Positions 1-8,244 of a DNA stretch of 64,000 bases are shown in pieces (positions within the stretch are counted from its first letter, which is position 1; every line of letters begins with the position of its first letter). The position numbers and the translations under genes were made by a program. Origin of the DNA: Pseudomonas sp. MWU16-30317 (GTDB lineage: Bacteria; Pseudomonadota; Gammaproteobacteria; Pseudomonadales; Pseudomonadaceae). Location of the stretch: contig NZ_JAIWJA010000010.1 of assembly GCF_020515695.1 (NCBI RefSeq), positions 124,001 through 188,000 on the forward strand, given 5' to 3'. The notes below the pieces were generated by a model. That model searched no databases and was not told where the DNA came from. It was given only the letters and a program-made list of their open reading frames with translations.

Positions 1-1134
1 AGCGCCAAATCGGAATTCCTGGCGATGATGAGCCACGAATTGCGCACACCCATGAACGGCGTGCTGGGCATGCTGCAGTTGCTCGAAACCACACAGATGA
101 CCGACGAGCAGAAGGAATATGCCGCGCTGGCGACTCAATCGACCGAACACTTACTCAAGGTCATCAACGACATTCTCGATTTCTCGCGTATCGAGCGCGC
201 CAACCTGGAACTGGAACACATCGCTTTCGACTTGCCGCAACTGATCGAACTGATTGCCCAGCCCTTCCGCCTCGATGCCGAGCAGCGCGGGCTGCGCCTG
301 GAGCTGGAAATCGGTGCAGCGTTGCGTGGCGTGCACGTCGCCGGCGACCCGACGCGCATCCGGCAGATACTGGTCAACCTGATCGGCAACGCGTTGAAGT
401 TCACCGAGGCGGGCCATGTGCGTATCGAAGTCTCCAGCCAGGCGTTGGACCACGACCTGATCTGGCTGACCTGTACGGTGAGCGACACTGGCATCGGTAT
501 CAGCGCGCAGAACCTCGAATCGATGTTCGTCGCCTTCCGCCAGGCCGACAGTTCGATTTCCCGGCGCTACGGCGGCACCGGCCTGGGCCTGCCGATCGCG
601 CGCAACCTGGCCGAGCGCATGGGCGGCACCCTGCATGCCGACAGCGAGGTCGGCCAGGGATCCACCTTTACCCTGGAACTGCCGCTGGCATTGAGCAACC
701 CGCCGCTGGTGGTTAGCCTGCCAGCGCCCGCACGATCGAGTCCCAACGATGGCACCAAGACCATCGGGACCGGCCTGCACGTGCTGCTGGTGGAAGACAA
801 TCCGGTCAACCAGACCGTTATCGAAGCCATGCTGCGCAGCCTGGGCTTCACCGTCAGCGTGGTCGGCGATGGCGCCCAGGCAGTGACGGAAGTATCGCGT
901 TTGCGCTTCGATGCGGTACTGATGGATTGTCGTCTGCCGGTCATCGACGGATACGAAGCCACACGCAGAATTCGTCTGCTAACGTTGCATAACGACGTTC
1001 CTGTCATTGCACTCACCGCCAACGCGCTGCATGGCGATCGGGAAGCCTGTATCGACGCCGGGATGAACGATTACCTGGCCAAACCGTTCAAACGCAGCGA
1101 TCTGTTGCTGATCCTGCAGCGCTGGATATCCTGA
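1..1134 (+). CDS. Hybrid sensor histidine kinase, C-terminal part (5' truncated by window edge)
   Basis: The frame is open from base 1, so the sensor region lies outside the window. The visible fragment begins inside the dimerisation/phosphoacceptor domain: the H-box reads MMSHELRTPMNG, with the phosphorylated His at codon 12. A HATPase_c domain follows (N box NLIGNALKF, G1 box DTGIGIS, G2 box GGTGLGLPIA). The last ~115 residues are a receiver domain with the acceptor Asp in VLMDCRLP, the Thr in ALTAN and the Lys in LAKPF. By family knowledge it autophosphorylates and transfers the phosphate to its own receiver, normally then to an Hpt protein. No Hpt domain is fused here. The input signal and the partner cannot be told from this fragment. 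Stop TGA at 1132-1134. Confidence 0.93.
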   Translation, partial: SAKSEFLAMMSHELRTPMNGVLGMLQLLETTQMTDEQKEYAALATQSTEHLLKVINDILDFSRIERANLELEHIAFDLPQLIELIAQPFRLDAEQRGLRLELEIGAALRGVHVAGDPTRIRQILVNLIGNALKFTEAGHVRIEVSSQALDHDLIWLTCTVSDTGIGISAQNLESMFVAFRQADSSISRRYGGTGLGLPIARNLAERMGGTLHADSEVGQGSTFTLELPLALSNPPLVVSLPAPARSSPNDGTKTIGTGLHVLLVEDNPVNQTVIEAMLRSLGFTVSVVGDGAQAVTEVSRLRFDAVLMDCRLPVIDGYEATRRIRLLTLHNDVPVIALTANALHGDREACIDAGMNDYLAKPFKRSDLLLILQRWIS

Positions 1135-1442
1135 AACGCGTCATTACCGCCTTGGGCGAGCCCTTCTGCGCCCTGCTACGCAGACACATCGGCGGGCATT
1201 AGCGCTAAACGGCTGCCACCAGGTGACGAAAATGTTAGAGTACGGGAGTCTTTGACATTTACTTGGACCAAAAAAAACGTCCGAAAAACCATTTCAGTGC
1301 ACACCTGTACATTCGTATACTCTGTGCTGTGACTTTCATCATTACGCAATAGTCTATGTACAGGCTGCCGACTCGGCCTTCATCCAACGGGTCGATCGGG
1401 AAGATTTGCCCCCTGCCAGGCAGGGACTATTGAGGAGCTCGC
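1135..1442 (+). promoter_or_regulatory. fabA upstream region, 308 bp
   Basis: No gene is visible here. A -10-like TATACT lies at 1316-1321 with only a poor -35 upstream (TTTCAG, 1292-1297, spacer 18). Two TGTACA palindromes occur at 1306-1311 and 1357-1362. A separate TTGACA at 1252-1257 has no matching -10. fabA is preceded by a good Shine-Dalgarno GAGGAG at 1432-1437. A fatty-acid-responsive operator would be expected before fabAB, but I cannot identify one, so the promoter call is weak. Confidence 0.3.
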
Positions 1443-1958
1443 ATGACCAAACAAAACGCCTTTACCCGGGAAGACCTGCTGCGCTGCAGTCGCGGTGAGC
1501 TGTTCGGCCAAGGTAATGCGCAACTGCCCGCCGGCAACATGCTGATGGTGGATCGCATCACTCATATCAGCGAAGAAGGCGGTGCATACGGCAAAGGTGA
1601 ATTGGTCGCCGAGCTGGATATCAACCCGGACCTGTGGTTCTTCGCCTGCCATTTCGAAGGCGACCCGGTAATGCCGGGCTGCCTGGGCCTCGACGCCATG
1701 TGGCAGTTGGTCGGCTTCTTCCTCGGCTGGCAGGGTTTGCCTGGTCGCGGTCGCGCACTGGGCTCGGGCGAAGTGAAATTCACCGGTCAGGTACTGCCGA
1801 CCGCCAAGAAGGTCACGTACAACATCCAGATCAAGCGTGTCATGAAGGGCAAGCTGAACCTGGCAATCGCCGATGGTACTGTCAGCGTTGACGGTAAGCA
1901 GATCTACACCGCCGAAGGCCTTCGGGTCGGCGTGTTCACATCCACCGAAAATTTCTAA
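1443..1958 (+). CDS. fabA: 3-hydroxyacyl-[ACP] dehydratase/isomerase FabA
   Basis: FabA dehydrates 3-hydroxydecanoyl-ACP and isomerises trans-2- to cis-3-decenoyl-ACP. This is the branch point for unsaturated fatty acids in the type II cytosolic pathway. At 171 residues it has the family length. The active-site His sits in CHFEGDPVMPGCLGLDAMWQ and the catalytic Asp in GLDAMW, the FabA arrangement rather than the FabZ one. The start ATG has GAGGAG five bases upstream. fabB begins 11 bp after the stop, the standard Pseudomonas fabAB operon, in which FabB elongates FabA's product. Confidence 0.97.
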   Translation: MTKQNAFTREDLLRCSRGELFGQGNAQLPAGNMLMVDRITHISEEGGAYGKGELVAELDINPDLWFFACHFEGDPVMPGCLGLDAMWQLVGFFLGWQGLPGRGRALGSGEVKFTGQVLPTAKKVTYNIQIKRVMKGKLNLAIADGTVSVDGKQIYTAEGLRVGVFTSTENF

Positions 1959-1969
1959 GGGTTATCCGC

Positions 1970-3190
1970 ATGCGCCGCGTCGTTATCACTGGTCTGGGCA
2001 TTGTTTCCTGCTTGGGCAATGACAAAGACACCGTCTCCGCAAACCTGCGGGCGAGCCGCCCTGGCATCCGATTCAACCCGGAATATGCCGAAATGGGTTT
2101 GCGCAGCCAGGTTTCCGGCTCCATCGACCTCAACCTCGAAGAGCTGATCGACCGTAAAGTCTTCCGCTTCGTCGGCCACGCCGCCGCATACGCGTACCTT
2201 GCCATGGCCGATGCCATCAAGGACTCGGGCCTGACGGAAGAGATGGTCTCCAACCCCCGCACCGGCCTCATCGCCGGCTCCGGCGGCGCGTCGACCCTCA
2301 ACCAGATGGAAGCGCTGGACATCCTGCGCGAAAAAGGCGTCAAGCGCGTCGGCCCGTACCGCGTTACCCGCACCATGAGCAGCACGGTGTCGGCTTGCCT
2401 GGCTACCCCCTTCAAGATCAAGGGTCTGAACTACTCGATCGCTTCGGCCTGCGCCACCAGCGCTCACTGCATCGGCACCGCCATGGAGCAGATTCAGATG
2501 GGCAAGCAGGACATCGTCTTTGCCGGCGGCGGTGAAGAAGAGCATTGGAGCCAGTCGTTCCTGTTCGACGCAATGGGCGCGTTGTCCAGCAAGCGCAACG
2601 ACACCCCGGAGAAAGCCTCCCGCGCCTATGACAACGACCGTGACGGTTTCGTCATCGCCGGTGGTGGCGGCATGGTGGTGGTCGAAGAGCTCGAACACGC
2701 CCTCGCCCGCGGCGCCAAGATCTACGCTGAAATCGTCGGCTACGGCGCCACTTCCGATGGCTACGACATGGTCGCACCGAGCGGCGAAGGCGCCATCCGC
2801 TGCATGCAGATGGCAATGTCTACCGTCGACGCACCAATCGACTACCTGAACACCCACGGCACCTCGACTCCGGTCGGCGACGTCGCGGAGATCAAAGGTG
2901 TACGTGAGGTGTTCGCTGGCAAGGCACCTGCCATCAGCTCTACCAAGAGCCTGTCGGGTCACTCCTTGGGCGCTGCGGGCGTGCATGAGGCGATCTACTG
3001 CATGCTGATGATGGAAGGCAACTTCATTGCAGGTTCGGCCAACATCGACGAGCTGGATCCAGCGGTCGCCGATCTGCCGATCCAGACGGTGACCAAGGAA
3101 AACGTCGAGCTCAACACCGTGATGAGCAACAGCTTCGGCTTCGGCGGCACCAACGCTACCCTGGTACTGCAACGCTGGCAGGGCAAGTAA
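1970..3190 (+). CDS. fabB: 3-oxoacyl-[ACP] synthase I FabB
   Basis: FabB is the condensing enzyme (KAS I) that elongates cis-3-decenoyl-ACP made by FabA. The 406 residues match the family. The nucleophilic Cys is in SIASACATSAHC, and the two catalytic His are in THGTSTPVGD and SLSGHSLGAAG. The C-terminal glycine motif is SFGFGGTNA. It follows fabA by 11 bp and is closed by a strong terminator, so the two form a bicistronic unit. Nothing in the coding sequence is unusual. Confidence 0.97.
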   Translation: MRRVVITGLGIVSCLGNDKDTVSANLRASRPGIRFNPEYAEMGLRSQVSGSIDLNLEELIDRKVFRFVGHAAAYAYLAMADAIKDSGLTEEMVSNPRTGLIAGSGGASTLNQMEALDILREKGVKRVGPYRVTRTMSSTVSACLATPFKIKGLNYSIASACATSAHCIGTAMEQIQMGKQDIVFAGGGEEEHWSQSFLFDAMGALSSKRNDTPEKASRAYDNDRDGFVIAGGGGMVVVEELEHALARGAKIYAEIVGYGATSDGYDMVAPSGEGAIRCMQMAMSTVDAPIDYLNTHGTSTPVGDVAEIKGVREVFAGKAPAISSTKSLSGHSLGAAGVHEAIYCMLMMEGNFIAGSANIDELDPAVADLPIQTVTKENVELNTVMSNSFGFGGTNATLVLQRWQGK

Positions 3191-3210
3191 GGTTCGACCT
3201 TGCTTAACAA

Positions 3211-3240
3211 GAAAGGCGCCGAAAGGCGCCTTTTTTGTTT
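3211..3240 (+). terminator. Intrinsic terminator of fabAB
   Basis: Stem AAGGCGCC (3213-3220) pairs with GGCGCCTT (3225-3232) across a GAAA tetraloop, followed by a T-run. It lies 20 bp after the fabB stop. Confidence 0.92.
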
Positions 3241-3271
3241 TTGCTTTGAGCTGTGGTGAGGCAAGCGCGGA

Positions 3272-4000
3272 TCAGTCCTGGAACACTTCATCCAACAGGT
3301 AGTGCATCGAGGCGAACGCACGATCGGCGACCGTCTTGTTGTACATCTGCACGCCAGGATTGTTGGCTTCGGTATCGGTGAACGAGTGATACGCGCCGCC
3401 GAAACTGGTCAGGGTCCAATCCACACCAGCGTCGTTCATTTCCTTCTCGAATGCTGGCAGTTGCTCCTTGGGAACCAGCGGGTCACTGGCGCCATGCAAC
3501 ACCAGGACCTTGCCCTTGATGTTCTTGCCATCAGCCGGATTCGGCGTATCCAGAGTACCGTGGAACGACACTGCCGCCTTCAATGGCGCACCGGTGCGGG
3601 CCAACTCCAATGCACAGCAACCGCCGAAGCAGAAACCGAAAGCCGCCAGCTTGGCACTGTTGACGCTGGCTACGGTCTGGCTTTGCAACTGATCCAGCGC
3701 CGCTTGCATACGCTTGTTCAGCAGTGCACGATCATTCTTCAACGGTGTCATCGCCGCTGCAGCCTGATCGCCATTCTGTGGACGCACCGCCTGCCCATAG
3801 AGGTCAGCCAGCAGCACTACGTAGCCTTTGGAAGCCACGGACTGGGCGATACGCTCAGCGCCTTCGCTGACGCCCATCCAGTTGGGGGCCATCACCAGCC
3901 CAGGACGTGGGGAAACGACATCTGCGTCATACACCAGACGGCTTTCGTAATCGATGCCATCGATCTGATAGACAACGGATTGAACAGTGACTGCGCTCAT
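3272..4000 (-). CDS. Dienelactone hydrolase family protein
   Basis: This is an alpha/beta hydrolase of 242 residues. The nucleophile elbow is GFCFGG, so the nucleophile is Cys as in dienelactone hydrolases rather than Ser. A candidate Asp lies in GASDPLVP and the His in GGAYHSF, completing a Cys-Asp-His triad. The ATG at 4000 was chosen because GGGGA lies 8-12 bases upstream; an in-frame TTG further upstream has no such support. No aromatic-catabolism genes are nearby, so true dienelactone hydrolysis is doubtful, and a general carboxylesterase role in the cytoplasm is more likely. It sits alone between fabB and htpG. Confidence 0.85.
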   Translation of the reverse strand: MSAVTVQSVVYQIDGIDYESRLVYDADVVSPRPGLVMAPNWMGVSEGAERIAQSVASKGYVVLLADLYGQAVRPQNGDQAAAAMTPLKNDRALLNKRMQAALDQLQSQTVASVNSAKLAAFGFCFGGCCALELARTGAPLKAAVSFHGTLDTPNPADGKNIKGKVLVLHGASDPLVPKEQLPAFEKEMNDAGVDWTLTSFGGAYHSFTDTEANNPGVQMYNKTVADRAFASMHYLLDEVFQD

Positions 4001-4038
4001 GGATTTATTCCCCAATTGAAGTCTTGACGACTGTAACG

Positions 4039-4061
4039 AAAAAACCCGCCGAAGCGGGTTT
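4039..4061 (-). terminator. Intrinsic terminator of htpG
   Basis: Read leftward, AAACCCGC pairs with GCGGGTTT around a TTCG loop and runs into six T. It lies just after the htpG stop codon at 4075-4077. Confidence 0.9.
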
Positions 4062-4074
4062 GATCTGCGACTGG

Positions 4075-5982
4075 TTAGACTGACAGCTCAACCAGCAACT
4101 TGTTCAGGCGACGCACATACGCCGCCGGGTCTTTCAGGCTGTCCCCTGCCGCGAGTGCGGCCTGGTCGAAGAGGATGTGCGAGAAGTCGGCGAAACGGTC
4201 TTCGCTCTGCTCGTTGTCCAGTTTTTCGATCAGCGGGTGGGCCGGGTTGAATTCAAAGATAGGCTTGGAGTCCGGCACTTTCTGCCCGCTCGCTTCGAGG
4301 ATCTGACGCATCTGCAGGCCCAGGTCCTGCTCCCCGATGGCCAGAATCGCCGGCGAGTCGGTCAGGCGATGCGAAACCCGCACCTCGCTGACCACATCAC
4401 CCAGCGCAGCCTTGAGGCGCTCGACCAGGCCTTCCTTGTCCTTGGCGACTTCTTCCTGGGCTTTTTTGTCCTCGTCGGAATCCAGCTTACCCAGATCCAG
4501 GTCGCCACGGGCGACGTCAACGAAGCCCTTGCCATCGAAGTCGGTCAGGTAGCTCATCAGCCACTCGTCGATGCGATCTGTCAGCAACAGCACTTCGATG
4601 CCTTTCTTGCGGAAGACTTCCAGGTGCGGGCTGTCCTTGACCTGAGCGTAGGATTCGCCGGTCAGAAAGTAGATCTTGTCCTGACCTTCCTTGGCGCGAG
4701 CCAGGTATTCAGCCAGGCCGACGGATTGCTCGCCGCTGCTGTCGTGAGTCGACGCGAAGCGCAGCAGGCCGGCGATCTTCTCCTTGTTGGCGAAGTCTTC
4801 AGCCGGGCCTTCCTTGATGACCTGGCCGAAGTTCTTCCAGAAGCCCTTGTATTGCTCGGGTTCGTTCTTCGCCAATTTTTCCAGCATGTCCAGCACGCGC
4901 TTGGTCAGGGCCGATTTCATCGAGTCGATGATCGGATCCTTCTGCAGGATTTCACGCGATACGTTCAGCGACAGGTCGTTTGAATCGACCACACCCTTGA
5001 TGAAGCGCAGGTACAGCGGCAGGAAGGATTCTGCCTGGTCCATGACGAACACGCGCTGCACATAGAGCTTGAGGCCGCGCGGGGCTTCACGCTGGTACAG
5101 GTCGAACGGCGCGCGGGCCGGCACGTACAGCAACGAGCTGTATTCCAGCTTGCCTTCGACCTTGTTGTGGCTCCAGCTCAGCGGGTTCTCGTAATCGTGA
5201 CCGATGTGCTTGTAGAACTCCTGGTATTCCTCGTCCTTGATCTCGGTACGTGGGCGGGTCCAGAGGGCACTGGCGCGGTTGACGGTTTCCCACTCCAGCG
5301 CGGGCTGCTCTTCGCCTTCAGCGGCGGGCGCCTGCTCTTTAGGCAATTCGATCGGCAGGGCGATGTGATCCGAGTACTTCTTGATGATGTTGCGCAGGCG
5401 ATAGCCGTCGGCGAACTCGTCTTCAGCCGCCTTGAGGTGCAGCACGATGCGGGTGCCGCGCTCGGCCTTGTCGACGTTGGCGACTTCAAACTCGCCTTCG
5501 CCCTTGGACGACCAGTGCACACCCTCGCTGGCAGCGGTGCCGGCACGACGGCTGAATACTTCGACCTGGTCGGCGACGATGAACGCCGAGTAGAAGCCCA
5601 CGCCGAACTGACCGATCAGGTGCGAGTCCTTCTTCTGGTCGCCGCTGAGGTTTTTCATGAAGTCGGCAGTGCCGGACTTGGCGATGGTGCCCAGGTGTGT
5701 GATCACGTCCTGGCGGTTCATGCCGATGCCGTTGTCTTCGAGCGTGACGGTCTTGGCGTCTTTGTCGAAGCTCACACGAATCTTCAGCTCGCCAGCACCT
5801 TCAAGCAGCTCTGGCTTGGCCAGGGCTTCGAAGCGCAGCTTGTCGACGGCGTCGGAAGCGTTGGAGATCAATTCGCGAAGGAAGATTTCCTTGTTGGAAT
5901 ACAGCGAATGGATCATGAGGTGCAGCAGTTGCTTCACCTCGGTCTGGAAGCCCAGGGTTTCTTTTTGAGTTTCCACGCTCAT
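4075..5982 (-). CDS. htpG: Molecular chaperone HtpG (Hsp90)
   Basis: HtpG is the cytosolic bacterial Hsp90, an ATP-dependent dimeric chaperone. The 635-residue length fits. The N-terminal GHKL ATPase motifs are visible: LISNASDAVDKL (with the Glu of LREL preceding), DNGIGM and GQFGVGFYS. The middle domain includes SREILQ, and the C-terminal dimerisation domain is complete. The ATG at 5982 has GGAG nine bases upstream; an upstream in-frame TTG was rejected. A perfect sigma-32 promoter (6075-6100) explains heat-shock control, and a terminator follows the gene. Confidence 0.98.
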   Translation of the reverse strand: MSVETQKETLGFQTEVKQLLHLMIHSLYSNKEIFLRELISNASDAVDKLRFEALAKPELLEGAGELKIRVSFDKDAKTVTLEDNGIGMNRQDVITHLGTIAKSGTADFMKNLSGDQKKDSHLIGQFGVGFYSAFIVADQVEVFSRRAGTAASEGVHWSSKGEGEFEVANVDKAERGTRIVLHLKAAEDEFADGYRLRNIIKKYSDHIALPIELPKEQAPAAEGEEQPALEWETVNRASALWTRPRTEIKDEEYQEFYKHIGHDYENPLSWSHNKVEGKLEYSSLLYVPARAPFDLYQREAPRGLKLYVQRVFVMDQAESFLPLYLRFIKGVVDSNDLSLNVSREILQKDPIIDSMKSALTKRVLDMLEKLAKNEPEQYKGFWKNFGQVIKEGPAEDFANKEKIAGLLRFASTHDSSGEQSVGLAEYLARAKEGQDKIYFLTGESYAQVKDSPHLEVFRKKGIEVLLLTDRIDEWLMSYLTDFDGKGFVDVARGDLDLGKLDSDEDKKAQEEVAKDKEGLVERLKAALGDVVSEVRVSHRLTDSPAILAIGEQDLGLQMRQILEASGQKVPDSKPIFEFNPAHPLIEKLDNEQSEDRFADFSHILFDQAALAAGDSLKDPAAYVRRLNKLLVELSV

Positions 5983-6074
5983 GGTCACACACTCCAATCA
6001 GATGGCAGAAGCCGCTTACCTTGAGCTGAGCGACACGCTCGGCACTGGCCGGTTTGCGGCGGGATGAGCAACAG

Positions 6075-6100
6075 ATGGGGGCGTGACTGAGGATTTCAAG
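6075..6100 (-). promoter_or_regulatory. Sigma-32 heat-shock promoter of htpG
   Basis: Reading leftward, the -35 is CTTGAA (6100-6095), then 14 nt, then the -10 CCCCAT (6080-6075) continuing CT. This matches the RpoH consensus CTTGAA-N13..15-CCCCATNT at every fixed base. The start point would be near 6068, giving a leader of about 85 nt to the htpG ATG. Confidence 0.85.
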
Positions 6101-6249
6101 GCCAGGTATGTCGATGCGATGCCAGGCAAATGTATCCGCACGCTGCACAGCCCGTGGCAGAGAGCCGGCTTACCTGAAACCGTGACGGGCGCGCGACGCC
6201 GAGCAAAAAACCTATAGTGATCCATCACTTGCGTTCACCCAAGTGAAAG

Positions 6250-6276
6250 GAACTTTAAATTGGGTATCGGCTCGAA
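6250..6276 (+). promoter_or_regulatory. Candidate AlgU (sigma-22/RpoE-type) promoter
   Basis: GAACTT (6250-6255), a 16-nt spacer, then TCGAA (6272-6276). Pseudomonas AlgU promoters read GAACTT-N16..17-TCnnA. It lies 38 bp upstream of a lipoprotein gene, which fits an envelope-stress output. Confidence 0.55.
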
Positions 6277-6313
6277 GGGGGGCGTGAACACTATAAAACA
6301 GGAGAAACACCCC

Positions 6314-6595
6314 ATGCGTAAATCTCTGGCATTGACCTTGATGCTGACTGCCGCCCTGGGCCTCGCGGCCTGCGACAAAAAATCCGAAGACAAGGCGCAA
6401 GACGCCCAGCAGCACGCCGAACAGGCCCAGGAAAAAATGGACCAGGCACAAAGCAAAATGAATGATGCAGCGAAAGAAAACGCTGAAGCGGCCAAAGACA
6501 GCAATCAGTCCGCTCAGGAAGCCGCCAAGGAACAGAACGGCGCGATGATGCAAAAAGCTCCGGAAACCCAGCCTGTGCCGGCCACCAAGCCGTAA
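6314..6595 (+). CDS. Small Lys/Ala/Gln-rich lipoprotein
   Basis: A 93-residue precursor with a type II signal peptide: MRK, a hydrophobic core, then the lipobox LAAC with the acylated Cys at position 20. The mature part is almost wholly charged and helical (repeated KAQDAQQ- and AEQAQEKM-type heptads, many Ala, Gln, Glu and Lys), suggesting a coiled coil in the periplasm attached to a membrane. Residues +2/+3 after the Cys are Asp-Lys; Asp at +2 is the classical inner-membrane retention signal in enterics, although the Pseudomonas rule also uses +3/+4. The ATG has AGGAG upstream (6299-6304 region); a longer in-frame start was rejected. The function is unknown. The AlgU-like promoter suggests envelope stress. 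Confidence 0.8.
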   Translation: MRKSLALTLMLTAALGLAACDKKSEDKAQDAQQHAEQAQEKMDQAQSKMNDAAKENAEAAKDSNQSAQEAAKEQNGAMMQKAPETQPVPATKP

Positions 6596-6607
6596 CTGCG
6601 TCTATCC

Positions 6608-6661
6608 CTGTGGGAGCGGGCTGTGTCTGCGAAAAGCTTCGCGGGCACATCGCGCCCCCAC
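6608..6661. repeat. REP-like palindromic intergenic repeat
   Basis: A long imperfect palindrome between the lipoprotein and MAPEG genes. The outer arms are GTGGGAGCG and CGCCCCCAC. The inner arms TGTGTCTGCGAA and TTCGCGGGCACA pair fully if G-U pairs are allowed. This type, with 'gtgggagcgggc' arms, is common between Pseudomonas genes. It may also act as a bidirectional terminator for the two convergent genes. Confidence 0.7.
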
Positions 6662-6667
6662 GTAGAC

Positions 6668-7075
6668 CTAGATCGTCGCCATGACGATCTGGCGATACAC
6701 CGGGCTGAGCATGATCAAGAAGGTGCAGATCAAACCGACAAGCCATACCAGGCTGCGCGGGCTCGACTTGTCGTTCCAGTACAGGAACAGATAAAGCACC
6801 CGAGTGATCACGAACAGGATCGCCAGCAGATCGATCAGCCACCCCTGAGTCTGCGTGGTGTGCGCCATCAGCACCGCCACCGCAAACAACGTGAATGCCT
6901 CCCAGCAGTTTTGATGCGCCGCCACTGCACGCGCACCCAGCCCGCTTAACTTCGCCTGCTGCGCCCGTGGATTATGGTTGTCGTAACCCTGCGCCTTCAT
7001 CTCGCGAGTCACTGGCACTCGCGCCACGAAAATCAACAGCGCACTGATGAACACACACCAGAATGGAATACTCAT
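6668..7075 (-). CDS. MAPEG-family membrane protein
   Basis: A 135-residue protein with four predicted membrane segments: near the N-terminus (FWCVFISALLIFVA), around residues 55-75, around 80-98, and at the C-terminus (LVGLICTFLIML). The signature is NHNPRAQQAKLSGLGARAVAAHQN followed by a helix, characteristic of the MAPEG group of glutathione/eicosanoid-related membrane proteins. Bacterial members are mostly uncharacterised. The ATG at 7075 is preceded by GGAG; an upstream in-frame start lacks a ribosome-binding site. It is preceded on the same strand by the DegT-like gene, with 52 bp between them. Confidence 0.82.
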   Translation of the reverse strand: MSIPFWCVFISALLIFVARVPVTREMKAQGYDNHNPRAQQAKLSGLGARAVAAHQNCWEAFTLFAVAVLMAHTTQTQGWLIDLLAILFVITRVLYLFLYWNDKSSPRSLVWLVGLICTFLIMLSPVYRQIVMATI

Positions 7076-7127
7076 GGGTAACGCTCCTTGATGGACGCCG
7101 TGGGCCATGCGGACGACCCGGGCCCTT

Positions 7128-8105
7128 TTATGTGCGTCCTAAAGCTTGGAGAACGGCGCCAGCCACTCGTTCCATATCGCCATCATCGTAACGCTGGTCG
7201 ATGGGCAACGGCAGCATGCACTCCGTCCAGCGCCTGGCCGCCGCGCCCAGGGCTGGGTCATCCAGCAACTCACGCCAGTAGGTCGCCACGTAGATGCGCT
7301 GCTGCTGCAACGCGCTGCGCACCTGATTGGCCTGTTCCGCACTGGCGAGCAGCAACGGGTAGACCATGGGCGCGCTCACCCCGGCAAAAAGACTGAAGCC
7401 ATTGAGCCCATCGAGGCGCTCGCGCAGCACGGCGAAGTTGGCTTGGCGACGTGCCTGGATGCGTGAGTAATCAATGCCATCGAGCAAACGCGCCGTAAGG
7501 GCCGACATGCCACGCATGCCCTCGTCGCGAATGCTGTGCTCGACCTCGATAAACGTCCCGTAAAACGGCTCTGGACCGGCTTCCAACCGCCCTATCAACG
7601 CCCGGGTACGGCCTTCGCTGCTGCCTGGCTCGAGGTCCGGTATATCCGCCGGGCCGTTGACCAGCCAGCCACCGTCCGGAACGCCAACGAACTTGCGCGG
7701 GGAATACAGCGTGGGGACGCCGTCCAGAGGCGCACTGAACAGGCTCTGAGCATTATCGATGATCAATCGCCCGGACAACGCCGGCCACAGTCGCTGGCGG
7801 ATGTACTCATCCTTGAGCCCGAAGTAATTGACGTATTGCAGATACTCGTCGGCATTCAAGGTGGGCAACTCCACCGGTTGCAACTGATCATCGACTGGGT
7901 AGCGCACCACCTCCACACCCGAGCGTAGCGCAGCGTCATGCATGGTCGAACAGGTATAGTCGGGGAGGTAGAGGCGCTTGATGACGCTGGCCTGCAGCAA
8001 CGCCTGCAAAGCGAAGCGGGCGCTGTTGAACCCTAGCGCCTGAGGGTACAGCGTGGTCCCGCGATTGAATTCAAGCTCGAAAAACCCGCCAATCGCCATC
8101 GCCAT
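7128..8105 (-). CDS. DegT/DnrJ/EryC1/StrS-like PLP-dependent protein (divergent)
   Basis: 325 residues with degenerate but recognisable fold-type I landmarks: a NSARFAL segment near the N-terminus (PLP phosphate/substrate region), LIIDNAQS with the Asp that would hold the pyridine nitrogen, and a Schiff-base-type Lys in SPRKFVGVPDGGW, which aligns with the K..xGEGG active-site loop. It is shorter than typical members (~370-400). Such enzymes usually aminate nucleotide sugars, but no sugar-nucleotide, O-antigen or glycosyltransferase genes adjoin it. The substrate is unknown. AGGAG lies upstream of the ATG. The family call is likely; the function is open. Confidence 0.65.
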   Translation of the reverse strand: MAMAIGGFFELEFNRGTTLYPQALGFNSARFALQALLQASVIKRLYLPDYTCSTMHDAALRSGVEVVRYPVDDQLQPVELPTLNADEYLQYVNYFGLKDEYIRQRLWPALSGRLIIDNAQSLFSAPLDGVPTLYSPRKFVGVPDGGWLVNGPADIPDLEPGSSEGRTRALIGRLEAGPEPFYGTFIEVEHSIRDEGMRGMSALTARLLDGIDYSRIQARRQANFAVLRERLDGLNGFSLFAGVSAPMVYPLLLASAEQANQVRSALQQQRIYVATYWRELLDDPALGAAARRWTECMLPLPIDQRYDDGDMERVAGAVLQALGRT

Positions 8106-8167
8106 GTGCCCTGCTCTCCTGAGTCATTGAGTGCAGGAGCGTAGCATTTATGGGCGCGAAGAGTTCA

Positions 8168-8234
8168 TCCTGCGGATTATGTGGCGCTCTGACAGCCCTT
8201 TCGCCGCCTAAAGCGCAACGAACAATCCGCAGGA
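8168..8234. repeat. 11-bp inverted repeat downstream of brnQ
   Basis: TCCTGCGGATT (8168-8178) and AATCCGCAGGA (8224-8234) are perfect inverse copies separated by 45 bp. It lies between the brnQ stop and the start of the DegT-like gene. There is no T-run, so it is not a standard terminator. Confidence 0.55.
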
Positions 8235-8244
8235 ATTCCAGGCA

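Noticed and set aside
1306..1362. FabR/DesT operator before fabA
   Set aside because: The two TGTACA palindromes are too short and do not match a known operator that I can recall.
3272..4000. Chlorocatechol dienelactone hydrolase
   Set aside because: No catechol dioxygenase or cycloisomerase genes are nearby; only the family call is safe.
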